64,000 nucleotides of DNA from CAVROP01 sp050008495 (GCA_050008495.1 JBEKMN010000036.1:11455-75454); one strand, 5' to 3'; shown: positions 16,287 through 25,959, counted from the stretch's first letter. The notes: a model not told the origin generated them from the letters alone. Made by a program: numbers and translations.

Positions 16287-18944
16287 GTGCTGAGCGATCT
16301 TCTGTTTCGTTTGCGAGCGTTGTTTCGGCGCAAGAGCGTGGAAACAGAACTGGACGAAGAGTTGCGCGCCCACATGGAACACCAGATGCATAGGTACGTC
16401 CAATCGGGCCTGGCCGTCGAAGAAGCGAGGCGGCGAGCCAGATTGGAATTCGGCGGGCTCGATCAAGTTAAGGAGGAGTGTCGTGACGCCCGCGGCGTGA
16501 ACCTGATCGAGACAACACTTCAGGATATTCGCTATGGCTTGCGCAAGTTGGCCAGAAGCCCCGGGTTCACTGCTGTGGCGGTGGCGACGCTCGCCCTCGG
16601 CATCGGCGCCAACACGCTGATCTTCAGCGTGGTCAACGCGGCTATTCTCCATCCCTTGCCTTTCCGAGACGCCGGCCGGCTGGTGACACAGTGGGCCACC
16701 AGCCCGACCGTTGGTTACTCAGGGCCCGGCTCGCTCACCGATAAGGACTACATGGAGTGGCGGGATCAGAATCGCGTTTTTAGTGACATTGCCGCCTTTC
16801 GGGGACAGCCCACGAACCTTACCGGCGTGGGTGAGCCCCTTCGGCTTATCGGCGCGACCATCACCGCAAGCCTGCTGCGCGTGCTCGAGGTCAACCCCGC
16901 CCTGGGACGCGCGTTTGCCCCTGAAGAGGAAGCGGCCGGACACAACCGTGTGGTGTTGCTCGCTGACCGGTTGTGGCGCAGCCGCTTTGGGTCTGACCCG
17001 GCGGTCTTGGGCAAAGCGATCAAGCTGGACGGAGAGTTCTACTCCGTAATCGGCGTCATGCCGGAGGGCTTTGGCTTCCCCAATGAGGCCGACGTTTGGA
17101 CTCCTCTCACGCTCAAGAGCGAAGAGCATAACGCCACCTTGCAGATCGTCGCGCGGCTCAAGCCTGGCGTGTCGCTCGAGCGGGCGCGCAATGATGCGGC
17201 TGTACTCGGGAAACGCCGCCCCGCCCAGCCGGGCGACTGGGAGTGGCACACCACGCTGGTCCTGCTGACGCAGGCAGCGGCTGCCGAGGTTCGCACTCCG
17301 CTCTTGGTTTTGTTCGCTGCTGTGGGCCTGGTGCTGCTCATCGCCTGCGCCAATGTCGCCAACCTGTTTCTGGCCCGCGCCACGACTCGCCAGGGTGAAC
17401 TCTCCGTGCGCAAAGCGCTGGGCGCAAGCCGAAGCCGTTTGATTCGGCAGATGCTTACTGAAAGCGTAATGATGGCAGTTCTGGGCGGAAGCCTAGGGTT
17501 GCTCATGGCCGCTCTGGGCCAGAGTTTCGTGGCCAAGTCTGCGTCCCTGCTTCCCCGCAACCTGGCGTCGCCCAGCGCTGCCGCCCACATCGCCTCGGCC
17601 GGGATCGATTTTTGGGTGCTGGCCTTCACACTCGCGGTCTCACTGTTCACCACAATCCTGTTCGGGCTCGCGCCTACCCTCTGGGCCACGCGAGCTGAAA
17701 TGAACTCGAGCTTGAAGGGAGAGAGCCGGCGTTCAACCGCAGGCAGGACGCAGGGTTACATGCGAGACGGCATCGTGGTCGCCGAGGTCGCCTTGGCGGT
17801 GGTTTTGCTGGTGAGCGCGGGATTATTGATCCGCAGTTTTCTGCATTTGATGACCGTCGATCGGGGGTTCGACCCCGAAAATGTGCTGACCCTGAATATC
17901 AGCCTGCCTGACAGTCGTTACCAAACCGCCCGCCCGATGATCGAATTTGAAGAACAAGCGCTCGACCGTGTAAGGATGGTGCCGGGAGTGAAGACAGCAG
18001 GCGGCGTGTTTGGACTTCCGCTCGGCAATGGCGCCATCGGGGGCGATTTCACAGTCGAGGGGCAGTCGGCGGCGGCCCAAGGGTCGCGGCCATTCATAGC
18101 TACGAAGGCAGTGGTGGGCGGTGATTATTTTCGAGCTATCGGCATTCCGCTACTTCGCGGCCGCTACTTCGACGCGCATGATTCGGAGGCTGCTCCGCAC
18201 GTCATCATTGTCAGTCAAAGTCTGGCGCGGCACTATTGGCCGCTCGATGAGGCAATCGGCAAGCGGCTCAAGCCGGGATTCGAGAACGATGCATGGTGCA
18301 CGGTCGTGGGGGTCGTGGGGGACACAAAACAATACAGCCTCGGCGAACCGCCCTCGCCTGCGATGTACCTCCCATACGCGCAGGCACCGGCCACGTTTCT
18401 GATGCAGGACATCACGATGGTGCTTCGCGCCGGCGCCGATTCGCTCGCACTGGCTTCGGCGGCACGGCGCGCGGTCCAAGCCGTAGATCCCGACCTGCCC
18501 GTATTCGATGTCGCCACGATGGACCAGCTTGTCTATCGTTCGGCTTCGGCGCCACGCTTCAATACGGCACTGCTCGGCATTTTTGCGGCGTTGGCTCTGG
18601 TTCTGGCCGCGGTGGGAATTTACGGCGTGATGTCCTATGCGGTGGCGCAGCGCACTCACGAAATTGGCGTTCGAGTGGCTCTGGGGGCAGAAGCGAGCGA
18701 CATCTTACGCCAGGTGGTGAGGCAAGGAATGTTGCCCGCAGTGATTGGGATTGCAACGGGAACAGCGGGTGCGTGGGGCGCGACAAGATTCTTGTCCAGC
18801 CTGCTGTTTGGGGTGAGGCCTACTGACCCCATGACCTTTACGCTGGTTCCGATGCTCTTGGCGGCGGTGGGTGTGCTGGCGTGCCTACTGCCCGCCCGGC
18901 GAGCAACGAAGGTCGATCCGGTGGTGGCGCTGAGGTACGAATAG
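16287..18944 (+). CDS. ADOP family (MacB/FtsX-type) permease 2
   Basis: An 885-residue member of the same family as the genes on either side, with the same order: prefix domain (residues 1-75, VETELDEELRAHMEHQMHRY), first MacB-type periplasmic domain after a helix near 95-115, FtsX helices near 360-470 (LLIACANVANLFLARATTRQ), a second periplasmic domain, and a final FtsX block ending ARRATKVDPVVALRYE. GTG 16287 is chosen because it lies 5 nt after GGAGG and aligns with the start of permease 1; the frame is open further upstream only through the repeat. It was probably made by gene duplication that included the upstream repeat. Confidence 0.9.
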   Translation: MLSDLLFRLRALFRRKSVETELDEELRAHMEHQMHRYVQSGLAVEEARRRARLEFGGLDQVKEECRDARGVNLIETTLQDIRYGLRKLARSPGFTAVAVATLALGIGANTLIFSVVNAAILHPLPFRDAGRLVTQWATSPTVGYSGPGSLTDKDYMEWRDQNRVFSDIAAFRGQPTNLTGVGEPLRLIGATITASLLRVLEVNPALGRAFAPEEEAAGHNRVVLLADRLWRSRFGSDPAVLGKAIKLDGEFYSVIGVMPEGFGFPNEADVWTPLTLKSEEHNATLQIVARLKPGVSLERARNDAAVLGKRRPAQPGDWEWHTTLVLLTQAAAAEVRTPLLVLFAAVGLVLLIACANVANLFLARATTRQGELSVRKALGASRSRLIRQMLTESVMMAVLGGSLGLLMAALGQSFVAKSASLLPRNLASPSAAAHIASAGIDFWVLAFTLAVSLFTTILFGLAPTLWATRAEMNSSLKGESRRSTAGRTQGYMRDGIVVAEVALAVVLLVSAGLLIRSFLHLMTVDRGFDPENVLTLNISLPDSRYQTARPMIEFEEQALDRVRMVPGVKTAGGVFGLPLGNGAIGGDFTVEGQSAAAQGSRPFIATKAVVGGDYFRAIGIPLLRGRYFDAHDSEAAPHVIIVSQSLARHYWPLDEAIGKRLKPGFENDAWCTVVGVVGDTKQYSLGEPPSPAMYLPYAQAPATFLMQDITMVLRAGADSLALASAARRAVQAVDPDLPVFDVATMDQLVYRSASAPRFNTALLGIFAALALVLAAVGIYGVMSYAVAQRTHEIGVRVALGAEASDILRQVVRQGMLPAVIGIATGTAGAWGATRFLSSLLFGVRPTDPMTFTLVPMLLAAVGVLACLLPARRATKVDPVVALRYE

Positions 18945-19046
18945 TGCAGTGACAAGCTATGAGTGACGAGTGACAGGCCCGTAGCACGCACTATACCGGT
19001 TGCTGACAGCTGATAGCTGACGGCTGATAGCTGAATGGAGGTGGCG

Positions 19047-21884
19047 ATGCTCGTCGACCTACTTTTTCGCTTGCGCGCCTTGTTCCGGAGCAAGTCCATG
19101 GAAACTGAGTTGGACGAAGAACTGCGCGCCCACCTCGAACACCAGGTGGAAAAGTACGTCCAGTCGGGCGTGCCAGTTGAAGAAGCGAGACGGCGAGCAC
19201 GGCTGGAGTTTGGCGGCCTCGATCAGGTGAAAGAGGAGTGTCGCGACGCCCGGGGTGTGAACTTCATCGAAACCCTCATCCGGGATGTGCGTTACGGATT
19301 GCGGATGCTGGTGAAGAGCCCCGGCTTCACGGCGGTGGTCGTGGTCTCGCTGGCGCTCGGAATCGGAGCGAACACGGCCATCTTTAGCCTGATCGATGCT
19401 GTGATGCTCAAGATGCTTCCGGTGAGGGATCCCGAGCAACTAACGCTGCTCAACTGGGCCGCGCAAGGCTCGCCGGGGGTCATGCCCGCGAACGGGATCA
19501 TCCACTCACTCACCGGGAACATGGATCAGGATAAGACCGGGCGGTTCACGAGCAGGTCATTCTCTTATCCCACCTTCGAGCAGATCCACGACCGTAACGA
19601 CGTGTTTTCCAGAGTATTTGCCTTCGCCGATCCGGACCGGGTGAACCTCAACGTGAACGGACAGCCGAGATGGGCCGAAGCCGAGCTTGTCTCCGGTGAC
19701 TATTTTTCAGGGCTGGGCCTCGCAGCAGTTGCCGGTCGGAGGATCACGGAAGCGGATGACCAGGCGGGGGCCGCGCCGGTAGCGATGATCAGCTACGGTT
19801 GCTGGGAGCGGCAGTTCGGGCGCGAAGCTTCCGTAGTGGGAAAAGCGATCGCGATCAATAACGTGCCTTTCACCATCATTGGCGTGACACCACCCGAATT
19901 CTTCGGACTGCAACCCGGCCGTTCGCTCGACCTCTGGCTGCCCCTCCATACCCAGCCGCAGGTTGAACCGAGCTGGGCCCAGGGAGGTCATTCGAAGTTC
20001 ATCGCGAACGACGACTGGTGGGTGGTGATCATGGGGCGGCTGAAGCCTGGGGTCAGCGAGCAGCAGGCGGGGGCGGAGCTGGAAGTAGCATTCCAGCAAA
20101 GCATGGCCGCGCAGGAAGAGGCCGCCCGAAAAACGAGCCCTCCTCAAAAACCCTCTGACGACGAAACTCCGGCAGGGGCGCAAGGGCTTCCTCACCTCGA
20201 GCTCACGCCGGCAAGCAAGGGACTAGATTACTTGCGCTGGGAGTTTTCGAAGCCTTTGTTCATCCTCATGGCGGTGGTTGGGTTGGTGCTGCTGATTGCT
20301 TGCGCTAACGTGGCGAATCTGCTTTTGGCACGCGCTACAGTGCGACAGAAGGAAATCGCGGTGCGTCTCGCCATCGGCGCTGGACGGCGACGGCTCGTCC
20401 GCCAGCTACTCACGGAAAGCGTGCTGCTTGCGGCGCTGGGTGGGGTGGTCGGACTTGCCCTCGCTTATTGGGCCACCAGCCTCCTGGTTGCGTTCATGTC
20501 GAGCGGACGGGAGCCTGTCGCGCTGAGCGTGCATCCGGACTTGCGTGTTCTAGGCTTCAACGCAGCCGTTTCGCTGTTCACCGGCGTCCTCTTTGGGTTG
20601 GCCCCGGCGTTTCGTGGCACTCGTCTGGACTTGACTCCAGCCCTGAAGGAAAGCGCCGGAGGCGGATCGTTGGGGGCACATCGAGGCGCCCGGTCGAGGC
20701 TGGGAAAGGCGCTGGTCATCGCCCAGGTGGCGGCTTCGCTATTGCTTCTGGTCGGCGCAGGCCTGTTTGTCCGCACGCTCCAGAATCTTGAGACCCTTAA
20801 CGTCGGATTTAACCGATACAACATCCTCCTCTTCGGAATCGACCCCACCCAGAACGGCTACAAAGGCGAGAGGCTGGCATCCTTTTACCAGGAATTGCAG
20901 CGGCGTCTTGAGGCGCTGCCCGGCGTGCGCTCAGTCAGCGCCTCAAATCACACGCTGATTGGCGGCGGCGTCAGCATTGGCGGCATCTCTATCCAGGGAT
21001 ACGCCGGTAAGCAGCCCGAGACAGGGCGCGGCGCGTCGGCTGGAGTGCATTTCAACAGCGTCGGGCCTGGATTCTTCGAAACCATGGGGATTCCACTCGT
21101 GTTGGGTCGCACCATCGGGTCTGAAGACACGCCGGCCGCGCCCAAGGTCGCAGTGATTAACGAATCGCTCGCGCGCAGTTACTTTGCGGATTCCAACCCT
21201 ATCGGGCGGCGTATTGGCGGCGATGAGAAGACGAGTGGAGACATTGAGATCGTGGGCGTGGTGGGAGACGCGAGATATGCAGATTTGCGCCGGGGAGTCC
21301 CACCCACGATTTACTTCCCCTACTTGCAAGGAACGGAGCAGCTAGGACCGATGCACTTCGAGGTCAGGACGGCGGGCGATCCCACAGACATCGTGACAAG
21401 CGTCCGCCGGGTTGTGCAATCGCTCGGCCAGAATCTGCCCCTGTTTGAGGTCAAAACCCAAGTGGAGCAAATCGATCAAACCCTGTTCCAAGAGCGTTTG
21501 TTTGCGAAGCTTTCGAGTTTCTTTGGCTTGCTGGCTCTGGTGCTCGCTTGCGTGGGCCTCTACGGCATCATGTCCTATGCCGTCGCGGGGAGGACGTACG
21601 AAATCGGCATTCGCATGGCGCTGGGCGCCGAGCGGGACAACATTCTCGGAATGGTAATGCGCGAAACGCTAATCATGGTGGCGCTGGGAGTGGCAATAGG
21701 GATTCCGGCGGCGCTCGCGGCCACGCGCTTAATCTCCAGCATGTTGTATGACCTCAAGCCCAACGATCCTTTGACCATTACGGTGTCCGCCTCGGTGATG
21801 ATTGCCGTGGCCGCATTCGCGGGTTACCTCCCGGCGCGGCGAGCTTCGCGCGTCGATCCTATGGTGGCGCTGCGGTACGAGTGA
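19047..21884 (+). CDS. ADOP family (MacB/FtsX-type) permease 3
   Basis: A 945-residue third tandem permease. The prefix domain (MLVDLLFRLRALFRSKSMET) is close to those of permeases 1 and 2. Then come helix 1, a MacB periplasmic domain with GGRLKPGVSEQQAGAELEV-like motifs, FtsX helices (LLIACANVANLLLARATVRQ), the second periplasmic domain and the end ARRASRVDPMVALRYE. ATG 19047 is preferred over ATG 19035 because GGAGGT lies 4 nt before it. Unlike the other two, its upstream spacer lacks the family B repeat and instead has short 'agctgatagctga' repeats. A family B copy follows the gene. Confidence 0.9.
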   Translation: MLVDLLFRLRALFRSKSMETELDEELRAHLEHQVEKYVQSGVPVEEARRRARLEFGGLDQVKEECRDARGVNFIETLIRDVRYGLRMLVKSPGFTAVVVVSLALGIGANTAIFSLIDAVMLKMLPVRDPEQLTLLNWAAQGSPGVMPANGIIHSLTGNMDQDKTGRFTSRSFSYPTFEQIHDRNDVFSRVFAFADPDRVNLNVNGQPRWAEAELVSGDYFSGLGLAAVAGRRITEADDQAGAAPVAMISYGCWERQFGREASVVGKAIAINNVPFTIIGVTPPEFFGLQPGRSLDLWLPLHTQPQVEPSWAQGGHSKFIANDDWWVVIMGRLKPGVSEQQAGAELEVAFQQSMAAQEEAARKTSPPQKPSDDETPAGAQGLPHLELTPASKGLDYLRWEFSKPLFILMAVVGLVLLIACANVANLLLARATVRQKEIAVRLAIGAGRRRLVRQLLTESVLLAALGGVVGLALAYWATSLLVAFMSSGREPVALSVHPDLRVLGFNAAVSLFTGVLFGLAPAFRGTRLDLTPALKESAGGGSLGAHRGARSRLGKALVIAQVAASLLLLVGAGLFVRTLQNLETLNVGFNRYNILLFGIDPTQNGYKGERLASFYQELQRRLEALPGVRSVSASNHTLIGGGVSIGGISIQGYAGKQPETGRGASAGVHFNSVGPGFFETMGIPLVLGRTIGSEDTPAAPKVAVINESLARSYFADSNPIGRRIGGDEKTSGDIEIVGVVGDARYADLRRGVPPTIYFPYLQGTEQLGPMHFEVRTAGDPTDIVTSVRRVVQSLGQNLPLFEVKTQVEQIDQTLFQERLFAKLSSFFGLLALVLACVGLYGIMSYAVAGRTYEIGIRMALGAERDNILGMVMRETLIMVALGVAIGIPAALAATRLISSMLYDLKPNDPLTITVSASVMIAVAAFAGYLPARRASRVDPMVALRYE

Positions 21885-21934
21885 TTGTCGATTGCCGATT
21901 GGCGGAGCTATCTGCGGTCGCAGTCAGCGAGCGG

Positions 21935-22043
21935 GTAGCGCGGACGCCCGGTTTTGTGGGTCCGCGGCTCTTATCTGGTGTCGCGGTCAACGGAAACCTC
22001 AGCAGCCGCAGACCCCAAAAACGGAAATGCGCGCTAGCGCTAC
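21935..22043. repeat. Palindromic repeat after ADOP permease 3 (family B, copy 3)
   Basis: It begins GTAGCGCGGACGCCCGGTTTT and ends GCGCTAC, with partly decayed arms compared with copies 1 and 2. Confidence 0.6.
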
Positions 22044-22051
22044 CCGCTGCA

Positions 22052-22079
22052 TTGACTTTTTTGCTCCTACTGATAGTAT
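22052..22079 (+). promoter_or_regulatory. Weak candidate promoter for the small antitoxin-like gene
   Basis: TTGACT (22052-22057), 16-nt spacer, TAGTAT (22074-22079, 4 of 6 matches to the -10 consensus). The ORF begins 8 nt after it, so the leader would be very short. Confidence 0.3.
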
Positions 22080-22086
22080 CGAGTTA

Positions 22087-22287
22087 ATGGCAGCTAACAC
22101 TGTTGGGCGAAAGCCGCATTCTAGACGCATCGTTGTTGAAATCGATGCCGATAAACTGGAGCGCTTGGCCGCGAGCCTGGGTCTCCTTAGTCCAAGCTTT
22201 CTGGACAGCATTTCGCGTTCCGAAGAGGAGATTGCGCTCGGCAAAACCAAGCGCCTCCGCAGCCTGCGCGAACTCCGCCGCCGATGA
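22087..22287 (+). CDS. Small antitoxin-like protein, 66 aa
   Basis: A 66-residue charged protein: RIVVEIDADKLERLAASLGL, then LSPSFLDSISRSEEEIALGKTKRLRSLRELRRR. The beta-strand/helix start and the 'EEEIALGKTKRLRSLRELR' tail resemble small type II antitoxins, but I cannot name a family. Its stop codon overlaps an ATG (ATGA) that opens a 21-codon ORF (MTEIFLTCGHHQWIYRYLLRG, 22284-22349), possibly the remnant of a toxin gene. Ribosome binding is weak (GAG, 3 nt before the ATG). Confidence 0.45.
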   Translation: MAANTVGRKPHSRRIVVEIDADKLERLAASLGLLSPSFLDSISRSEEEIALGKTKRLRSLRELRRR

Positions 22288-22375
22288 CCGAAATTTTTCT
22301 TACCTGCGGACACCATCAGTGGATTTACCGCTACCTTCTGAGAGGCTAATTCTTGTCGTGATCGACGGAGAACTT

Positions 22376-22413
22376 CAGAGCTGCGGACCGCCAAAACGGG
22401 AGGTCCGTGCTAC
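22376..22413. repeat. Partial family B repeat (copy 4)
   Basis: GCTGCGGACCGCCAAAACGG followed by GAGGTCCGTGCTAC, the right half of the element seen at 13274, 16186 and 21935. It lies 58 bp before the GT39 gene. Confidence 0.5.
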
Positions 22414-22470
22414 CATCAGGAACGCAACTTTCGCCCCTCATTTCGCGTAAGGATTAATGGAGGCATTCCG

Positions 22471-24012
22471 ATGCAGAAGGCTGTGCCGCGCCCGTTTCTC
22501 CTTAGCGACCTGGCGATTCTTCTTTATCTCTCACTGCTCACGGTTCTGATCCACTTTCTTGCCAACGGCGGCTACGGCTATTTCCGCGATGAGCTTTATT
22601 ACATGGCGTGCGGCCGGCACCTGGCGTGGGGCTACGTTGACCAGCCACCCTTCGTAGCTCTCATGGCCGTCGTGACGCGCCATCTGCTGGGCAGTTCGCT
22701 TTTTGCGTTACGCTTCTTCCCTGCGCTCTGCGGCGGACTGCTTGTTCTGCTCACCGGCCTGATGGCGCGCGAGATGGGAGGCGGGCGATACGCACAGGTT
22801 CTCACGGCTGTTGCCGTGATGGTGGCGCCGGTTTATCTTGCCATCGACAATTATTTCTCCATGAACTGTTTCGACCAGGTCTTCTGGGCGCTGGCAGGCT
22901 ACGTCGTCATCCGAATCCTCAAGCAAGATAATCCCAAGCTTTGGCTGTTGTTTGGCCTGGTGGCCGGCGTGGGCCTTATGAACAAGTACTCGATGGGATT
23001 TCTGGGACTAGGCGTGGTTGTGGGACTTGTGTTGACGCCGGCGCGCCGGCAACTCCTCAGCAAGTGGCTGTGGCTAGGAGGAGTGATCGCCTTCCTCATC
23101 TTTCTTCCGCACATTCTCTGGGAGATTCACTACGGTTTTCCCTCGCTTGAGTTCATTCACAATGCGACCACGTTCAAGAATCTCCCGCAAACTCCTTTAC
23201 AGTTCATGACCGCCAGCGCCCTGGGGATAGGTCTATTCTCTCTTCCGATTTGGCTTGCAGGCTTGGGTTTCTTCTTTCTGGGCAGGGAGGGAAAGCAGCA
23301 CCGTTTGTTCGGCTGGGTGTTCGTCTCCATCCTCGCTCTCTTCCTGGTCACCAAGGCCAAACCCTACTACCTCGCTCCCGCCTTCCTCTTTCCGCTTGCC
23401 GGCGGCGCGGTGGCCATTGCGGACTTCGTGCGGCGGCATAACTGGAACTGGCTCCGGCCCGCGAGTATCGTTTTGCTCCTGGCCAGCGGGGTGATGAGCG
23501 CTCCTTATGTGCTCCCTGTTTTGCCTGTTGAGTCTTTCATCAAATACCAGGCGTGGATGGGGCTCAAGACGCCGAGAGAAGAAAGGGGAAAAGCGGCAAA
23601 ACTGCCGCAACAATATGCCGACATGTTTGGCTGGCAGAACATGGCAGCCACCGTCGCCAAGGTTTATAACAGCTTGTCCCCGGAAGAGAAACAGGAGTGC
23701 GTGATTGGGGCCGGCAACTACGGCGAGGCCGGGGCCATCGACTTCTTCGGCAAAAAGTACGGCCTCCCTAACGCCATCAGCACCCACAACAGTTATTGGG
23801 TCTGGGGGCCGGGAGATAAGCCCGGTGAAGTGTTAATTGCCGTGGGCGGAAACGCGAAGGATTATCAGGCCATGTACGAGGACGTCGAGCAAGCTGCGAC
23901 GATCACTTGCGAGTACGCCATGCCGTACGAAACCGACTTGCCCGTTTATCTGTGCCGGCGCCCGAAAATGACCTTGCAGCAAGTCTGGCCGCACCTCAAG
24001 AATTTCATTTAG
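22471..24012 (+). CDS. GT39/ArnT-like membrane glycosyltransferase
   Basis: A 513-residue polytopic membrane protein of the PMT/ArnT clan (glycosyltransferase family 39, PMT_2 domain). These enzymes move a sugar from a polyprenyl-phosphate donor to protein or lipid on the outer face of the inner membrane. The first loop holds the acidic motif in GYGYFRDELYYMACG (residues about 35-49), which carries the catalytic Asp-Glu pair of the family, followed by GYVDQPPFVALM. About ten to eleven helices occupy residues 12-350, and the last 140 residues form a soluble domain. GGAGG lies 7 nt before the ATG. Donor and acceptor cannot be told from sequence. Confidence 0.88.
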   Translation: MQKAVPRPFLLSDLAILLYLSLLTVLIHFLANGGYGYFRDELYYMACGRHLAWGYVDQPPFVALMAVVTRHLLGSSLFALRFFPALCGGLLVLLTGLMAREMGGGRYAQVLTAVAVMVAPVYLAIDNYFSMNCFDQVFWALAGYVVIRILKQDNPKLWLLFGLVAGVGLMNKYSMGFLGLGVVVGLVLTPARRQLLSKWLWLGGVIAFLIFLPHILWEIHYGFPSLEFIHNATTFKNLPQTPLQFMTASALGIGLFSLPIWLAGLGFFFLGREGKQHRLFGWVFVSILALFLVTKAKPYYLAPAFLFPLAGGAVAIADFVRRHNWNWLRPASIVLLLASGVMSAPYVLPVLPVESFIKYQAWMGLKTPREERGKAAKLPQQYADMFGWQNMAATVAKVYNSLSPEEKQECVIGAGNYGEAGAIDFFGKKYGLPNAISTHNSYWVWGPGDKPGEVLIAVGGNAKDYQAMYEDVEQAATITCEYAMPYETDLPVYLCRRPKMTLQQVWPHLKNFI

Positions 24013-24033
24013 CGCGAGACAACCGCAAAGAAC

Positions 24034-24109
24034 TCACCACAGAGGCCACGGAGTTCACAGAGAAAAGACAAATGCATTTGCTCCGTGATCTCTGTGCGCT
24101 CTGTGGTGA
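24034..24109. terminator. Inverted repeat between convergent genes, possible bidirectional terminator
   Basis: TCACCACAGAG (24034-24044) pairs with CTCTGTGGTGA (24099-24109). Shorter complementary blocks (CACGGAG/CTCCGTG) lie inside. It sits exactly between the ends of the GT39 gene (+) and the M2 peptidase gene (-). There is no U-tract, so a repeat origin is also possible. Confidence 0.4.
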
Positions 24110-24126
24110 AGGCGGTTCGGTTGCAG

Positions 24127-25959
24127 TCACCAGCCCACGGGCTTCCCCTGGTTCTGCTCGTTCAGCCATTGCTCGAGCGGAGCAAAGTAATCGCGAATGG
24201 CGCTGGCGTCCATTTGCCGCTGGCCGGTGATGGCCTCAAGGGCATCGGGCCAGGGGCGGCTTAGTCCCATCTCGAGCATCTCGTTCAGGCGCTTGCCGGC
24301 TTCCTTGCTTCCGTAAATGGAGCACCGGTGCAGCGGCTCCTTGCACCCCGCCGCGCGCGCCAAGGCGCGATGAAACTGGAATTGCAGAATGTCAGCGAGA
24401 AAATAGCGCATGTAAGGAACGTTGGCGGCCACGTGATACTTGGCGCCAGGATCAAAGTCTTCCACGCTCCGATCGATCCCGGGAGCCACACCCTGGTACT
24501 TCAGTTTCAGGTCCCACCAGGTCTGGTTGTACTTCTCGGGAGGGATCTGGCCGGAAAAGACTTTCCACCGCCACTGGTCGATCAGCAGGCCAAAGGGCAG
24601 GAAGGCGATCTTTTCCAGCGCTTTATTCAGCAGGAAGCCGATGTCTTTGGAGGGGTCGGGAGCCTTCGCGAGAAGGCCGATTTGAACCAGGTAGGCAGGG
24701 GTAACAGACAGGGCAATGGTATCTCCCACGGCTTCATGGAACCCGTCGTTGGCGCTATCGCGGAAAAGAAATGGCTGGCGATTGTAAGCGCGTTGATAAA
24801 AATTGTGGCCGAGCTCGTGATGGATGGTCGCGAAGTATTCGCCGGTTATGTCAATGCACATCTTGACGCGCAGGTCGTCTACAAAATCCACGTCCCACGC
24901 GCTGGCGTGGCACACCACGTCACGGTCTTGGGGCTTCACGAAAAGCGACCGTTGCCAGAAAGTCTCAGGCAGGGGCGCAAATCCCAAAGAAGTGAAGAAG
25001 CGTTCGCCGTAGCGCACCATTTGCCGGGCGTCGGTGTTACGGCTTTTCAAAATCTCGGTAAGGTCGTAGCCCGGATCGGCATTCTGCGGCGCGACCAGGG
25101 GATAGACATTCTCCCACTCCTGGGCCCACAGATTGCCCAACAGATAAGCGGGAATAGGACCGTTGGCCGGAACAATTTGCTCGCCATATTTCTCGCGCAG
25201 CTTGCTCCGGACGTAGGCGTGCAAGGCCACATAGAGCGGGCGAACCTGCTCCCAAAGCCGATCGAGTTCTTGTGCGAACTCGTCCGGGGGCATGTCGTAT
25301 TTCGATCGCCACATCGCGCCGTTGTCCTGAAAGCCGAGCTCCCGCGCTCCTTTGTTGGCGAGTTCCACGTATCGCGCGAAATCGTTGCGCATGGGACGGG
25401 AAATGGCGTGCCAGCCAACCCAGGCGTCACGCAACTCTTTTGGGTCGCGGCTGTTGGCCATGATGCGGGTTATATCCTCGATATCCAGGCACTTCTCTTT
25501 GCCGCCCGGGCACCACTTGCCCATGCCGTACGTGCCTTCCAGCGACGAAACGATCTGTGTCAACTCCGCACTCTCTTTTGCGTCCGACGGCGTCGCCAGA
25601 GTCAGCGAAAGCTTCAGCAGTTTCAGTTTGCGTGCCACGTCGTCAGGCAGAGTCAAATGGTCGAAACGCGTCGCCTGCTTGGCTAAGTCCACCGTGGCGT
25701 TGATGGCGCGCTCGTCAGCCTCAGCGGCCAGAACCTCTGTGTCCTCGGTGATGTAAGTGGCTTTTACCCAGTCTGCGCGGGCGGCGTCCATGTTGACCTT
25801 CAGAAGTTTCGCCTCGGCGTCCTCGATGAATTTCTTCGCTGCCTCCACCTGCGTCTGAGACATCGCCTTCTTCTCTGCTCCTGAGGAAAATAGATTCAAG
25901 ACAAGAATTGCGCCTGCAACTAATAGAATAACGCAAAGTTCGCGTGAATGAGATGCCAT
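24127..25959 (-). CDS. M2 family peptidyl-dipeptidase (ACE-like)
   Basis: A 610-residue zinc dipeptidyl carboxypeptidase related to angiotensin-converting enzyme. The N-terminus (residues 1-28) is a signal or anchor segment with a basic start. The zinc site is H381-E-L-G-H385 within TIHHELGHNFYQ, and the third ligand is E409 in GFHEAVGDTIALS; all match ACE. Bacterial members trim dipeptides from peptide C-termini, probably in the periplasm, to support peptide use. ATG 25959 is used because it opens a good signal segment; the frame upstream has no such character. It follows two small membrane genes on the same strand, 53 bp apart. Confidence 0.93.
   Translation of the reverse strand: MASHSRELCVILLVAGAILVLNLFSSGAEKKAMSQTQVEAAKKFIEDAEAKLLKVNMDAARADWVKATYITEDTEVLAAEADERAINATVDLAKQATRFDHLTLPDDVARKLKLLKLSLTLATPSDAKESAELTQIVSSLEGTYGMGKWCPGGKEKCLDIEDITRIMANSRDPKELRDAWVGWHAISRPMRNDFARYVELANKGARELGFQDNGAMWRSKYDMPPDEFAQELDRLWEQVRPLYVALHAYVRSKLREKYGEQIVPANGPIPAYLLGNLWAQEWENVYPLVAPQNADPGYDLTEILKSRNTDARQMVRYGERFFTSLGFAPLPETFWQRSLFVKPQDRDVVCHASAWDVDFVDDLRVKMCIDITGEYFATIHHELGHNFYQRAYNRQPFLFRDSANDGFHEAVGDTIALSVTPAYLVQIGLLAKAPDPSKDIGFLLNKALEKIAFLPFGLLIDQWRWKVFSGQIPPEKYNQTWWDLKLKYQGVAPGIDRSVEDFDPGAKYHVAANVPYMRYFLADILQFQFHRALARAAGCKEPLHRCSIYGSKEAGKRLNEMLEMGLSRPWPDALEAITGQRQMDASAIRDYFAPLEQWLNEQNQGKPVGW

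Noticed and set aside
24328..25686. A 452-codon plus-strand frame opposite the M2 peptidase
   Set aside because: The HELGH enzyme on the minus strand explains the region.
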